Origin: Rhabdophis nuchalis
Taxonomy: Eukaryota > Chordata > Lepidosauria > Squamata > Natricidae
DNA length: 64,000 nt
NCBI GenBank assembly: GCA_039707465.1
Contig: CM077645.1
Location: 167,663,503-167,727,502, forward strand
Reading direction: 5' to 3'
Shown here: positions 1 to 10,716 of the stretch, piece after piece
Position numbering within the stretch: position 1 is the first letter of the stretch
Layout of the letters: each line of letters begins with the position of its first letter
Position numbers and translations under genes: made by a program
Notes under the pieces: model-generated
Databases searched by the model: none
What the model was told of the DNA's origin: nothing
The model's input: the letters and a program-made list of their open reading frames with translations, nothing else

Positions 1-970
1 ATAGTGGTTTCCTGGATTTCACCCAATAGCATAATATGAAATATTTAAAAAGATTCCCTGAAAACTCTCCCTCCATCCTACTTCCAATAAAAGCAGACCA
101 TACCAAACCCTCTTATTTTTGATAGATGTTCTCCATATAATGCCCATGACCACAATTACATTACTTATAGACCCTTGGTATCCTTAGAATCTGCCAAAAA
201 TTCGTTTAATGTTTTTATAATGTTGTTATCATATTTAGTAATACCTTTCTCAAGGCATAGAAGACGGATTGTCCATGTGCATAGCTCAGTATCTCTCCTG
301 CTAGTGTTATCATTATCTCTTAACCTCCCATGTGTCAATCAACCAATTTGCCCTGAAGTCATTGCATTTTCACATGCACAAGAGTTCCACTTATGAAATT
401 TAGCTCTATAATACATTCAGAATTTCAAATGGCATGATTCACAGAACAAGGGGATGAAGTCCTTTAACATAGTATTGTGTAATCTTATGAATGATTTATC
501 AGATGCTCTGCCAGACATTAGGCATTAGGATGTCCCTGCAGACATTAGGCAAAATTAAACTGTCTCAGGCTGCAGATTGTAAGTGGTTATGACTTTGGTA
601 GGAATAGGATTTGCTGCTCTACTTTCCCAACAATGTCTCATGGCCCAGACTGGGATTTCTAAACAAAAGAACATGGTAAAATCCGATCATCAAAAATCTA
701 ACATCAGAGAAATTTCAAGATTCGGCATTATGTAAAATATCTGAAAACAGACCAACACATACACATCTGTAACCCACTTTCCAAAGCTTTATTGTGATCT
801 CACATTCTGGTAAGTGCAAAATTCAGTGGCATGTTTTACTCAACTTGTATTTTCTTGGATTGTATTGTCACTGGCTACACTTTGACAGCATGATCAGTCA
901 AGATTTATTACACTGAAGTCAGGCCATTAAAAAAAAATCCAGGATTATATATGGTCCCTGACCCAAAGTG
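1..970. other. AT-rich DNA, nothing recognised
   Basis: I see no coding exon, tandem array or known repeat here. The short open frames have no domain-like content. Confidence 0.5.
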
Positions 971-974
971 TTTG

Positions 975-1730
975 TTTGCATTACAGTATAGGTGGTATTA
1001 CAGTATTGCAGGTACAGTATAGGTGGTACCTTGCTCAATAGCAGTAACTGTGAAAGGAATCTTGGAGTCCTAGTAGACAACCATTTAGATATGAGCCAGC
1101 AGTGTGCAGCAGCTGCCAAAAAAGCCAACACAGTTCTAGGCTGCATAAACAGAGGGATAGAATCAAGATCACGGAAAGTGTTAATACCACTTTATAATGC
1201 CTTGGTAAGGCCACACTTGGAATACTGCATTCAGTTTTGGTCACCACGATGTAGAAAAGATGTGGAGACTCTATAAAGAGTGCAGAGAAGAGCAACAAAG
1301 GTGATTAGGGGACTGGAGACTAAAACATATGAAGAACGGTTGCAGGAACTGGGTATGTCTAGTTTAATAAAAAGAAGGACTAGGGGAGACATGATAGCAG
1401 TGTTCCAGTATCTCAGGGGTTGCCACAAAGAACAGGGAGTCAAACTATTCTCCAAAGCACCTGAGGGCAGAACAAGAAGCAATGGGTGGAAACTAATCAA
1501 GGAGAGAAGCAACTTAGAACTAAGGAGAAATTTCCTGACAGTTAGAACAATTAATCAGTGGAACAGCTTGCCTCCAGAAGTTGTGAATGCCCAACACTGC
1601 AAGTCTTCAAGAAGATGTTGGATAGCCATTTGTCTGAAATGGTACAGGGCTTCCTGTCCAGGCAGGGAGTTGGACTAGATGACCTCCAAGGTCCCTTCCA
1701 ACTCTGCTATTGTATTACATTATTTATTTT
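975..1730 (+). mobile_element. CR1 (L3-type) LINE, 3' fragment
   Basis: This is the last part of a CR1 non-LTR retrotransposon: the C-terminal end of the reverse transcriptase ORF plus the short 3' UTR. The translation aligns almost residue for residue with the end of the CR1 ORF at 5767-8121 (shared blocks [48 protein letters not shown]). The 3' end is the family's CTCTGCTATTGTATTA tail at about 1706-1722. A small duplication of the ACAGTATAGGTGGTA segment (about 984-998 and 1016-1030) sits at the 5' edge. It is 5'-truncated, as usual for LINEs. Confidence 0.9.
992..1678 (+). pseudogene. CR1 reverse transcriptase C-terminal remnant, broken
   Basis: The reading frame matches the C-terminal 230 or so residues of the CR1 ORF found complete at 5767-8121, which lies beyond the catalytic reverse transcriptase core. 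It is dead. A glutamate codon has become TAA at 1274-1276. A one-base loss near 1590-1600 moves the VFKKMLDSHLSEMV ending into the next frame (seen from 1558 on). No catalytic FADD box is present because the copy starts downstream of it. Gaining only one stop and one frameshift over about 690 bases implies a moderately young insertion. Confidence 0.85.
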
Positions 1731-2264
1731 TAATCGGTCAGAATTTAATGCTACGTCCAAACCTAACTTGTGATGAATAAATAAGGTAAGTAAAAATGTG
1801 CCAGCTTTACAGGTAATGGTCTGAAGTTGGGCTTCTTTTGTAAGAATTGTCTGCCCCACTCAGCAGCCTCCATAACAAGCCAGTCATCTTAAAATGAAAG
1901 CTTGTATCTTCATTTAATACCTGGGTCGCAACTGTGATACAAGTACATAACCTGCATCATTTGTATTACAATTTCATGATGTACATTTGGTTATCAGTCC
2001 TTCTTCCCCTACCCCCGCCCCATGATGCTCTTATCGCTACATGCCCCCTTCATTTAGTGGAGCAAATGCTTGGGATCCAAAAAAATCCATGTCGTCCTTG
2101 GCAATCTCCAGATAGAATAGAAATACTGGTGGGAGCCCCTCCCACTTTAAAAAAAACAAGAACAACATCAACATTCATTAAACTTGCACTTCTTGTTCCT
2201 TGAAAAATTACAATTCAATCTAATATGATGGGTCCTTTTCATTATTAAGTTGCATGAAAGCCAT
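1731..2264. other. Unassigned spacer between two LINEs
   Basis: Nothing recognisable. The stretch is AT-rich with a few short homopolymer runs. Confidence 0.5.
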
Positions 2265-2479
2265 TTCATCAGCCCAGGGCCTTAGGGAGGGGTGGGGGAG
2301 TGGCGATCATGGTTAGGGAAGGTCTTGAGCCAAAGGAGACCACAGTCCCTCAGACGACCGGGTGTGAGTCCCTCCTTGTGAAGTGGGGCCTAGGGAGGCA
2401 GTTGGGCGTGTTAGTTGTATAACTGGCTCCTCGCTATACAACAACAGCCCTGCCCGCGCTGCTTGAGGTTATAGCCGGG

Positions 2480-4718
2480 GTGGCGGTTGAAACCCCCAGA
2501 CTTGTAGTCATGGGGGATTTTAACCTGCCATCTGCAGGTGAGACCTCTGGTGTAGCTCGGGAGTTCATGGTTTCCATGGCAGCCATGGACCTGACTCAGG
2601 TAGTTCTAGGCCCTACTCATGAGGGCGGACACACTTTGGATCTCATCTTCGTCTCGGGTCAGTGGAGTAGTGATCTGGGAGTAGGGGGTTTAGTCATCAC
2701 ACCCCTGTCATGGACAGATCACGCTCTCCTTCGGCTCGACTTTCCGACCGCCACACCTCACTGTGAGGAGGCGGAACCAAACATCCCTATATGGTTCCGC
2801 CCCAGGCTCCTGATGGACCTGTTAAGGTTCCAGAAGGAGCTTGGGCCAATTCCTGCGGACTTGCTCCGCGACTCGGCTGAGGACCTAGTGACTGCATGGC
2901 CGCCGGGGCCTTGGACCGAGTCGCGCCCTTGCGGCCTCTCTTGCGGCGACGAACCACCTGGGCCCCTTGGTTTACCGAGGAGCTCAGGGGGATGAAACGC
3001 CACAGGAGACGCCTAGAGAGCAGATGGAGATCATCTCGCTCTGAATCCGACCGAACACTAATAAGAGACCACATTAGGACTTATTTAGTGGCAATAAGGC
3101 TGGCCAAACGTGAATATTGTGCCACACTTATTGCATCCGCAGAAAACCGCCCTGCCGCCCTGTTTAAGGTAACCCGCTCCCTCCTCCAACAGAGGCCGCG
3201 GGAAGCCTCTTTACAGGGTCGAGCAGAGGAAATTGGGATTTATCTGCAGGAGAAAATCACTCGGATTCGAAGCGAGTTACCCTCCATTGTCAATAGCCCT
3301 GTCGAGAGTGCCAAAGCAGCTCTTGAGACACCATTGTGGGAGGAGTTTGACTTTGTTACTATCAAAGATATGGACAAGCTGTCAAAGAGACTCAGGGCCA
3401 CCACATGTTTACTGGACCCGTGTCCCTCCTGGCTTGTACTGGAATTCTGGGAGACGACACGAGGCTGGCTTCAGGGCATTGTCAACGCATCTCTGAGTGA
3501 GGGGTCCTTACCTACCGTCTTGAAAGAGGTGGTGGTGAGGCCCCTCCTCAAGAAGCCGTCCCTGGATCCGGCATTATTAGAAAACTATCGTCCCGTCTCC
3601 AACCTCCACTTTCTAGTGAAGGTTGTTGAGAGTGTGGTGGCCCAACAGTTTCCACGACACTTGGATGAAGTTGACTATCTAGATTCGCGCCAGTCCGGCT
3701 TCCGACCCGGACACAGTACCGAGACGGCATTGGTCGCATTGGTCGATGATCTCTGGAGGGCACGAGATAGAGGATTTTCCTCTATCCTAGTTCTATTAGA
3801 CCTCTCAGCGGCTTTTGATACCATCGACCATGGTATCCTATTACGCCGACTGGGGGGGTTGGGGCTGAGAGGCACCGTTCTACGGTGGTTCTCGTCCTAC
3901 CTCTCTGGTCGGTCACAATATGTGTTGACGGGGGGGAAGAGGTCGACTTCTAGATCCCTCTTATGTGGGGTCCCTCAGGGGTCGGTCCTCTCGCCCCTGC
4001 TGTTCAACATATATATGAAGCCGCTGGGTGAGATCATCCGTGGTTTCGGGGTGGGATATCATCTGTACGCTGATGATACCCAGCTGTACATATGCAATCT
4101 AGGTGTCCTCCTGGACTCCCGGCTGACTATGGAAGACCAGGTGGCGGCCGTGGCCAGGGGGGCATTCCATCAGGTACGCCTGATGTGCCAATTGCGTCCC
4201 TTACTGGATCGGGGAGCCTTACGCACAGTCACTCAAGCACTCGTCACATCTCGACTTGACTATTGCAATGCTCTCTACATGGGGCTTCCCTTGAAGTGCA
4301 CCCGAAGACTACAGTTAGTCCAGAACGCGGCCGCACGGATAATTACGGGAGCGCCTAAACACTCCCATATAACACCTGTCCTACGCGAGCTCCACTGGCT
4401 TCCTGTGGTCTTTCGGGTGCGCTTCAAGGTCCTAACGACCATCTTCAAAACACTCCATGGCTCAGGACCTAGCTATCTGCAAGACCGTCTCCTACCCCAT
4501 ACATCCCTGGGACCGACACGCTCCCACAGAGAGGGCCTCCTCAGGGTGCCGTCGGTCGGGCAATGTTGACTGGCGGCGCCCAGGGGGAGGGCCTTCTCTG
4601 TGGCAGGGCCGGCCCTTTGGAACGACCTGCCCCCTGAAATCCGCACCATTCCTGACCTCCGCCTCTTCCGCAAATGTCTTAAGACTCACTTCTTTCAACT
4701 AGCCGGCCTTGCGTAACC
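2480..4718 (+). pseudogene. L2 endonuclease-reverse transcriptase ORF, disabled
   Basis: Codes for the back half of the APE-type endonuclease (GDFNLP at about 2513, SWTDHALLRLDF at about 2710) followed by the reverse transcriptase (SGFRPGHSTETAL, LLDLSAAFDTIDH, GVPQGSVLSPLLFN, catalytic YADD at about 4066-4077) and the C-terminal region. Such proteins nick the target and copy the element RNA in the nucleus. Compared with the copy at 20953-23410 there are three lesions. A deletion of about 10 bases near 2900 separates endonuclease and RT frames. A deletion of 198 bases straight after YADDTQLYI (about 4094) removes 66 residues in frame. A TGA at 4567-4569 stops the frame about 50 codons early; the original stop is the TAA near 4714. 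The element cannot move itself. Confidence 0.88.
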
Positions 4719-4867
4719 CCAGCACCACCAATTATAAACGAGGGTTTTAAAAACGGTTACAACACAGGCATCTAATATCTATGTATTTGTATTTTGTATT
4801 TATTGATTTAATTCTATGTTCGCCGCCCCGAGTCCCTTGTTGTGAGATGGGAGCGGATTATAAATAT

Positions 4868-4892
4868 GAAAAATAAATAAATAAATAAATTT
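4868..4892 (+). repeat. AAATA/AAAT tail of L2
   Basis: Short A-rich tandem tail following the conserved L2 3' UTR; the usual 3' end of reptile L2 copies. Confidence 0.8.
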
Positions 4893-5690
4893 AAAGGGAG
4901 AGTGTTTCTTAGCCAAAAAAGACCAATTACAAAAATAATAACTCCTATACACGTTGTTTTCCAATTTTGCAAACGTTCTCTACTGACATTTATTTAAGGA
5001 AAAACAGCTTCAGAAGAAAATTCAGAGTAGAATAAAAACAAAACACAGAATGGATGGATTTACTGAATCTTAATTTATTATTGTTGTCAACACTAGACAT
5101 TACCCTTTTGGTGCTTTTTCCTCTACAAGTTTCCAAAGCTATGCTACTAAATCTGCTATGACTGTCCAAATAGAAGGCCTTATTATACTATGTTTCAGCT
5201 GCCATGTTTGGAAAACCATTCGTGTAAATAGCAGCAAAAAGTTAAGTTTCCTGCATTTTTTCACAGCCTTCTAATGATAGCCAAGATCTTCGCAATCTCA
5301 GATATAGTGGCCCAAACGTTGCAAATCAGACTTGCTCAAGTACTTCTGGACAGAAGAAATACTCAGTTCTGCTGCACAAGCACCAAAGTTATGGTATATG
5401 CAGCTGAATGGGTTAAACATAAAGGCTTTAATAAAATTGGGGATTTGTTTCCTAGAGACAGAGAAAGAAAAACTATAATTATTAAATTACTTCATTGTGG
5501 ATTCCTTCATACTTTTTGACTGCCATAATCACTTACCACTGACATTTTAATACAACTGAAACAATCAAACATGTAATGATCTTTTGGATGTTACTCAGTT
5601 TGGATGATGTCCGATTGTACATAACTCTATAAAAAGAGAATGCAATTTAATTTAGTTATTTTTACAGAATTTATTTCATCTGTACTTTAA
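4893..5690. other. AT-rich spacer, nothing recognised
   Basis: An open frame at 5274-5519 has no recognisable motif and no splice context; I regard it as chance. Confidence 0.5.
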
Positions 5691-8137
5691 TATAATACAA
5701 TACAATAGCAGAGTTGGAAGGGACCTTGTAGGTCTTCTAGTCCAACCCCCTGCATGGGCAGGAACCTTATACCATTTCAGACAAATGGCTGTCTAACATC
5801 TTTTTAAAGACTTCCAGGGTTGGGGCATTCACAACTGCTGGAGGCAAGCTGTTCCAGAGGTTAATTGTTCTTACTGTTAGGAAATTTCTCCTTAGTTCTA
5901 AGTTGCTTCTCTCCTTGGTTAGTTTCCACCCATTGCTCCTTGTCCTGCCCCCAGGTGCCTTGGAGAAAAGTTTGACTCCCTCTTCTTTGTGGCACCCTCT
6001 GAGATATCGGAACACTGCTATCATGTCTCCCCTGGTCCTTCTCTTCATCAAACTAGACATACCCAGCTCCTGCATCCGTTCTTCATATGTCTTAGTCTCC
6101 AGTCCTCTAATCATCTTGGTTGCTCTTCTTTGCACTCTTTCCAGAGTCTCCACGTCTTTTCTACATCGTGGCGACCAAAACTGTATGCAGTATTCCAAGT
6201 GTGGCCTTACCAAGGCACTATACAGTGGCATTAACACTTCACGCGATCTAGATTCTATCCCTCTGTTGATGCAGCCTAGAACTGTGTTGGCTTTTTTGGC
6301 AGCTGCTGCACACTGCTGGCTCATATTTAAATGGTTGTCCACTAGGATTCCGAGATCCCTCTCACAGTTGCTACTATTGAGCAAGGTACCACCTATACTG
6401 TACTTGTGCATTTGGTTTTTCTTGCCTATATGTAGGACCTTACTTTTTTCACAATTGAATTTCATTTTATTAGACAGTGCCCAATGTTCAAGTTTGTCTA
6501 GATCCTTCTGTATCTTAAGCCTATCTTCTGGAGTGTTGGCTATTCCTGCCAGCTTGGTGTCATCTGCGAATTTGATGAGTTCCCCATTTATCCCCTCATC
6601 CAAATCGTTGATGAAGATGTTAAAGAGTACTGGGCCTAAAACAGAGCCTTGGGGGACTCCACTGCATACTTCCTTCCATGTAGATGCAGTTCCATTGAGG
6701 ACTACACGTTGAGTGCGGTTGGTCAGCCAGTTGCGAATCCATTTGGTGGTGCTGCTGTCTAACCCACAATTTTCTACTTTATCTAATAGTAGGTTATGGT
6801 CTACTTTATCAAATGCCTTACTGAAGTCCAGGTAAATTATATCAACAGCATTCCTCTGGTCCACTGATTTTGTTACTTTGTCAAAGAATGCAATTAGATT
6901 CGTCTGGCATGATCTGTTTTTGACAAACCCATGTTGGCTTTTGGCTATTACTTTGTTTGCTTCTAGGTGTTCACTTATTTGTTGTTTAATTATCTTTTCC
7001 AGAATCTTTCCTGGTATTGAGGTCAGGCTGATGGGTCTATAGTTTCCTGGATCTGTTTTTTTTCCTTTTTTGAAGATGGGAACCACATCTGCTCTTTTCC
7101 AGTCTTCTGGCAGTTCCCCGGTGCTCCAGGATCTCTGAAAGATATAGTTCAGTGGTTCTGAGATCTCGTCTGCCAGTTCCTTCAGAACCCTGGGGTGTAA
7201 TCCATCCGGTCCTGGTGATTTGAACTCGTCCAGGGCAGACAGGTGCTCACTTACCATTTTCTTCCCTATTTCAACTTGTGTTCCTAATCTGATATTTGTG
7301 GTGCTGTTTTTGATTGATTGGACTGTTTTATCCCTTTGTGTAAAGACAGATGCAAAAAAAGAGTTAAATAGTTCTGCTTTCTCCCTGTTGCTTATCAACT
7401 TCTTGCCATTTTCTCCCAGCAGTGGACCAATTGTTTCCTTAACTTTTTTCTTATTTTTAACATGTTGGAAGAAGCTTTTTTTGTTATTTTTTACTTTTTT
7501 GGCAAGCCTTTCTTCATTGTGAGCCTTAGCTTTCCTCACTTCATCTTTACAGGCTCGGGCTATTTGCTGATATTTTGCCTTGGTTATGTCCCCCTTTTTC
7601 CACTTTTTATATTTATCCTTTTTGTCTTTCAATTTGTCAGAGAGTTCTTTATGCAGCCATGCTGGTTTCTTTTGGGAACTGTTATTTTTCTTCTTCATTG
7701 GTATTGCGCTGGACTGGGCTTTTATAATCTCATTTTTCAAAATTTCCCAAGCTTCTTGAGTTGTTTTCCCCTTGAGGATTCTCATCCATGGAATCCTTCC
7801 CAAGCTCTCTCTGAGTTTATTGAAATTAGCTCTCTTGAAGTCTAAGACTCTAGTTTGACTTTGTTCAACTACTTTTGTTTGCATAATGTTGAATTCCAGT
7901 ATTTCATGATCGCTTGCCCCCAAAGTTCCTGTAGCTTCTACACCTTCTATCATTTCCTCTCTGTTAGTGAGAATTAAGTCCAATATTGCTGATCCCCTTG
8001 TTCCCTTCTCTACCTTTTGCGAAACAAAGTTGTCTGCTAGGTTTGTTAGGAACCTGTTGGATCTTCCACTTGGTGCAGAGTTTGTTTCCCAATTGATGTC
8101 AGGGTAGTTAAAATCTCCCATTACTATTGCAGTGTGA
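5691..8137 (-). mobile_element. CR1 (L3-type) LINE, young 5'-truncated copy
   Basis: A CR1 retrotransposon on the minus strand. Reading from 8137 down to 5691 gives the back part of the endonuclease, the complete reverse transcriptase, the C-terminal region, a short 3' UTR and a tail based on ATTGT (seen as ATACAATACAATA at about 5694-5706). The 5' edge is abrupt, just upstream of the GDFN endonuclease motif. This is normal 5' truncation from incomplete reverse transcription. Snake genomes carry many young copies of this group. Pieces of the same family lie at 975-1730 and 61154-61512. Confidence 0.93.
5767..8121 (-). CDS. CR1 endonuclease (partial)-reverse transcriptase ORF
   Basis: An uninterrupted 784-codon frame. 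Residues 2-5 are GDFN and residues 70-72 are SDH, both from the C-terminal half of the APE-type endonuclease; the N-terminal half and its catalytic residues are missing. The reverse transcriptase covers roughly residues 295-590 with GPDG (about 301), NYRPISLTS, AFDKVDH, GVPQGSVLGP and the catalytic FADD at residues 518-521. A conserved C-terminal CR1 region ([17 protein letters not shown] to HLSEMV) ends at the stop next to the 3' UTR. The ATG at 8121 lies inside the endonuclease, so it is not the native start. The lack of any stop or frameshift over 2.3 kb points to a recent insertion. Without a promoter and full endonuclease it is unlikely to be active. Confidence 0.88.
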   Translation of the reverse strand: MGDFNYPDINWETNSAPSGRSNRFLTNLADNFVSQKVEKGTRGSAILDLILTNREEMIEGVEATGTLGASDHEILEFNIMQTKVVEQSQTRVLDFKRANFNKLRESLGRIPWMRILKGKTTQEAWEILKNEIIKAQSSAIPMKKKNNSSQKKPAWLHKELSDKLKDKKDKYKKWKKGDITKAKYQQIARACKDEVRKAKAHNEERLAKKVKNNKKSFFQHVKNKKKVKETIGPLLGENGKKLISNREKAELFNSFFASVFTQRDKTVQSIKNSTTNIRLGTQVEIGKKMVSEHLSALDEFKSPGPDGLHPRVLKELADEISEPLNYIFQRSWSTGELPEDWKRADVVPIFKKGKKTDPGNYRPISLTSIPGKILEKIIKQQISEHLEANKVIAKSQHGFVKNRSCQTNLIAFFDKVTKSVDQRNAVDIIYLDFSKAFDKVDHNLLLDKVENCGLDSSTTKWIRNWLTNRTQRVVLNGTASTWKEVCSGVPQGSVLGPVLFNIFINDLDEGINGELIKFADDTKLAGIANTPEDRLKIQKDLDKLEHWALSNKMKFNCEKSKVLHIGKKNQMHKYSIGGTLLNSSNCERDLGILVDNHLNMSQQCAAAAKKANTVLGCINRGIESRSREVLMPLYSALVRPHLEYCIQFWSPRCRKDVETLERVQRRATKMIRGLETKTYEERMQELGMSSLMKRRTRGDMIAVFRYLRGCHKEEGVKLFSKAPGGRTRSNGWKLTKERSNLELRRNFLTVRTINLWNSLPPAVVNAPTLEVFKKMLDSHLSEMV

Positions 8138-9112
8138 AACCTGCTTCATTGTATTTCAAACTATTCTGATTATTCTAGTCTATTGTAATCTTTTGATAGT
8201 ATTTTAACTTCAATATTTGTTGGTTTTGATAATGATTTTTACTAAATTGCTTATTAGCTTAGTGTTCAATGCATTACATAATCTAACATCTTAAATGGTT
8301 TCATAAAGTGTTGTACATTACTAATTTCTAGTAATTGCATAGAACTAATCCTTGACTTACCAATGTTTATAATGGTCATTCGCAGTTATGGTGGAACCCC
8401 CACCCAAAAGCAACTAACAATCCAATCCCAAAGCTACAGTAGCTGAAACATCCCCACATTCATTTATCCTTAGGGCCAACTGTAGGGATGCTGCAGTGTC
8501 CCACCCTCACTTATCTTCCTCCTACTTCCTACACTGCATCTCTGCAAGCATTTCCCTCCCCCAATGAGCATTTCCCTCCTCGCTGGCCTTAGGCCTAATT
8601 CTTACCCCACCAGGCTCCACCTACTCCACCTCACTTACTTTTCAAAGAGTTTTAAGCATTCCATAACACTGCAATGGGTTGCTTTGTCACTGAGCCACAT
8701 GTTGCAATTCCAGAATCATGCCACATCCCATTTTGATATCTTAACATGGTTTGCACAGTGCTGCAGTGCTGCAAAATATCATCAAGGCAGCAAAATGAAG
8801 TGGTTTGTCCAAGGGGCACATTAGATTTGCCTTGATTTGCTTTCTAGAGCAAAAATCTTCAACTAGATGCTTCCCCTTCCAAAGTTGGCAGAGTAAAAAT
8901 TCTCAGAAGTGTTTATGGAGTTTAGAAAAAGACAGATGAACAGACTGTATTCTTCAGCTGAGTCTTGTGACCTGTTAATGTGATGCAAACAATAGGTTTG
9001 CCAGATAGTACAGTACTTTAGCTATTCGTTTAGGCTTTTAGGGAAGGGGGGGCAGTATTATAAAGATAACTTATAAATATCTTCTTTCTCATGAAGAAAC
9101 ATGAACTTCTTT
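8138..9112. other. Spacer with possible trace of an old repeat
   Basis: Mostly unassigned. At about 8347-8410 the text resembles the start of the dispersed repeat seen at 56533-57075 (CTTGACTTAC followed by ATGGTCATTCGCAGTTATGG), but it is too degraded to bound. Confidence 0.3.
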
Positions 9113-9325
9113 TTATGGTCCTGATTTGTTCTGTTTATTTCCAATGTCCTCTGTAGTAAACAAATTGGCTCTCACGCTATCTGAAGGATAAATGTTAGCT
9201 TCCCACAATGACTGACACAAATTCTCATTCATCTCTTCCTGTGTGGTACAACAATTACTGTCACCCATTTGTAATTGTTTGGGGAGGCCGGAGAGTCCAT
9301 CACACAAATGACCATTTTTTGAAGT
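9113..9325 (-). other. Unrecognised open frame, weak exon candidate
   Basis: A frame of about 70 codons open between stops. Its balanced composition is unlike the repeat-derived frames nearby (for example DSNCCTTQEEMNENLCQSLW followed by EANIYPSDSVRANLF). It could be a terminal exon of a minus-strand gene ending in KQNKSGP and a TAA. Against this, it has no ATG start, I see no strong polypyrimidine-AG acceptor upstream, and frames of this length occur by chance many times in the window. I do not recognise the protein. Confidence 0.15.
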
Positions 9326-10215
9326 TGAGTGTGTTAAAATAGTTCTGTTTGGTAAACTCTATTTTAACAGCACATTGGCCTTTGATGGCTGCTATGGGAT
9401 GGAGTCTCAGAAAAGGACAAAAGATCTAAGAATGCCTTTTTAATTCTTCTCATCCTGAAACAATGCAGCATGTCATCTGCTTTAAGTAGATACATATGTC
9501 CTAAAATCCAGAGATTTTGACTGAGTGTGCGCCTATTTCTTTAAAAATGTACATATTTTAAATTCAACAGAACTGATGTATTTGCATCCCCCCACCGATT
9601 TTTGGAAAAAAAACCGTACTTCTTTAAACTTTCTTCAAAAGGATTTAACTTCCTTTATCTTACATGCTATTTTCCAGTGCAAGTTACATTGTGTTTATAA
9701 TTAAATGGAACCAAAAGATTATTAGGCTGTATAAATTTTCCACAGGCAGCTTTTCAAGAAATAAAAAGGCATAGCTCAGTAAATAGGATAGAAATGGCTT
9801 AAGGGTAGATGACATGCTTTTGTAGGAAGATCATTTTATGTCCAAATCCTGGCCTCTCCAGACCGGGCCAGTAAATCTCATACTTGAAATGCTGGATTTC
9901 TGCTGCCTGCTAGTCAGTTTCCACCATGTCAGGTTAGCCAAGCAAGTCATGCCTTATGTGTATGGTAAATTCTGATGACTGTACAATAGCAAAACCACAG
10001 TAAGCCCCCAATATTTTTACTTTTCATCCAATGCATCAGGTTAAAATCTTCAAATATTTGATGTATGAAATCAAGATTATTCAGTATCAAGAGTATTAAA
10101 TTGGGGGTACTCAGCAGCCCCAATTTAACTTTAACTCCTCTCTTCTTTTTAAGTTCATCAAACTTGTCAAACATTTTGAAGGATGTACAAACCTATATTT
10201 GAATTCCATTTCAGC
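9326..10215. other. AT-rich spacer
   Basis: Nothing recognised. Confidence 0.5.
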
Positions 10216-10219
10216 TTCA

Positions 10220-10716
10220 ACCTACCATGGCCTCCTCGGCTTCTTCACCGGCTTCAGCCACTCCTCGGTCCGCTTACTCTAGAGCGCAACCCCCCCCTCC
10301 CGCCTAGACCGTTCCTCCACCCGATGGAGGGAAAATGCACCACCGGGGCCTTTTAGCACAGGTGTGAGCTCCTCCCGTCCTCCCGCTTCGAGAAAGACCT
10401 CTTAGTCTCTCTCTCTCTCCCTCCCTCCCTCCATTTTCTCATTCTCCTCTTTGTCCTCGCGAGGCATCTCAGGGGCTGTAGTAGCAGCGAAGAAAAATTC
10501 CCTCATAGACTGCGGCAAATGGGCAGGACAAAACCATGCTACCCAGAAGGCGCTACGAATCCGAGTCTCTGTTTCCATAGAACTGGAGTGGGAATTATAT
10601 CAACATTTCTGAGGAAGCGACTAATGGCGATGGCGAGTAGCCAGGCCGGGCAGCCAGCGCGCCAATGCGAAACAGGCAAGGCTAAGCCACAGCAACGCGT
10701 GGCCGGGTATGGCTAG
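10220..10716 (+). mobile_element. GC-rich block ending in a Helitron 3' terminus
   Basis: The right end is a textbook Helitron 3' end. A hairpin (stem GCCAC at 10686-10690, loop AGCAACGC, stem GTGGC at 10699-10703) is followed about ten bases later by CTAG (10713-10716) and a host T. The last 30 or so bases match the Helitron end at 62247-62278. Upstream lies about 480 bases of GC-rich, CpG-containing sequence with a CT/CCCT-rich tract (10400-10435) and a CTCGCGAG palindrome near 10458. No Helitron 5' end (A|TC) is visible, so the left edge is uncertain. The GC-rich part may be captured host DNA. The open frame at 10519-10716 has no recognisable domain. Confidence 0.6.

Larger units (their letters stand above)
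2270..4892 (+). mobile_element. L2 LINE, 5'-truncated, plus strand
   Basis: This is an L2-clade non-LTR retrotransposon holding part of the endonuclease domain, the reverse transcriptase and the 3' UTR. The 3' UTR has the typical GCCGCCCCGAGTCCCTTG segment and ends in an AAATA-type short repeat at about 4868-4892. The GC-rich body contrasts with the AT-rich flanks. The 5' edge is approximate, because similarity to the L2 frame fades above about 2300. A second, independent copy lies at 20953-23410 on the other strand and serves as the reference for the lesions described under the coding remnant. Confidence 0.92.

Noticed and set aside
5903..6712. 269-codon plus-strand frame
   Set aside because: It is the antisense of the CR1 reverse transcriptase ORF.
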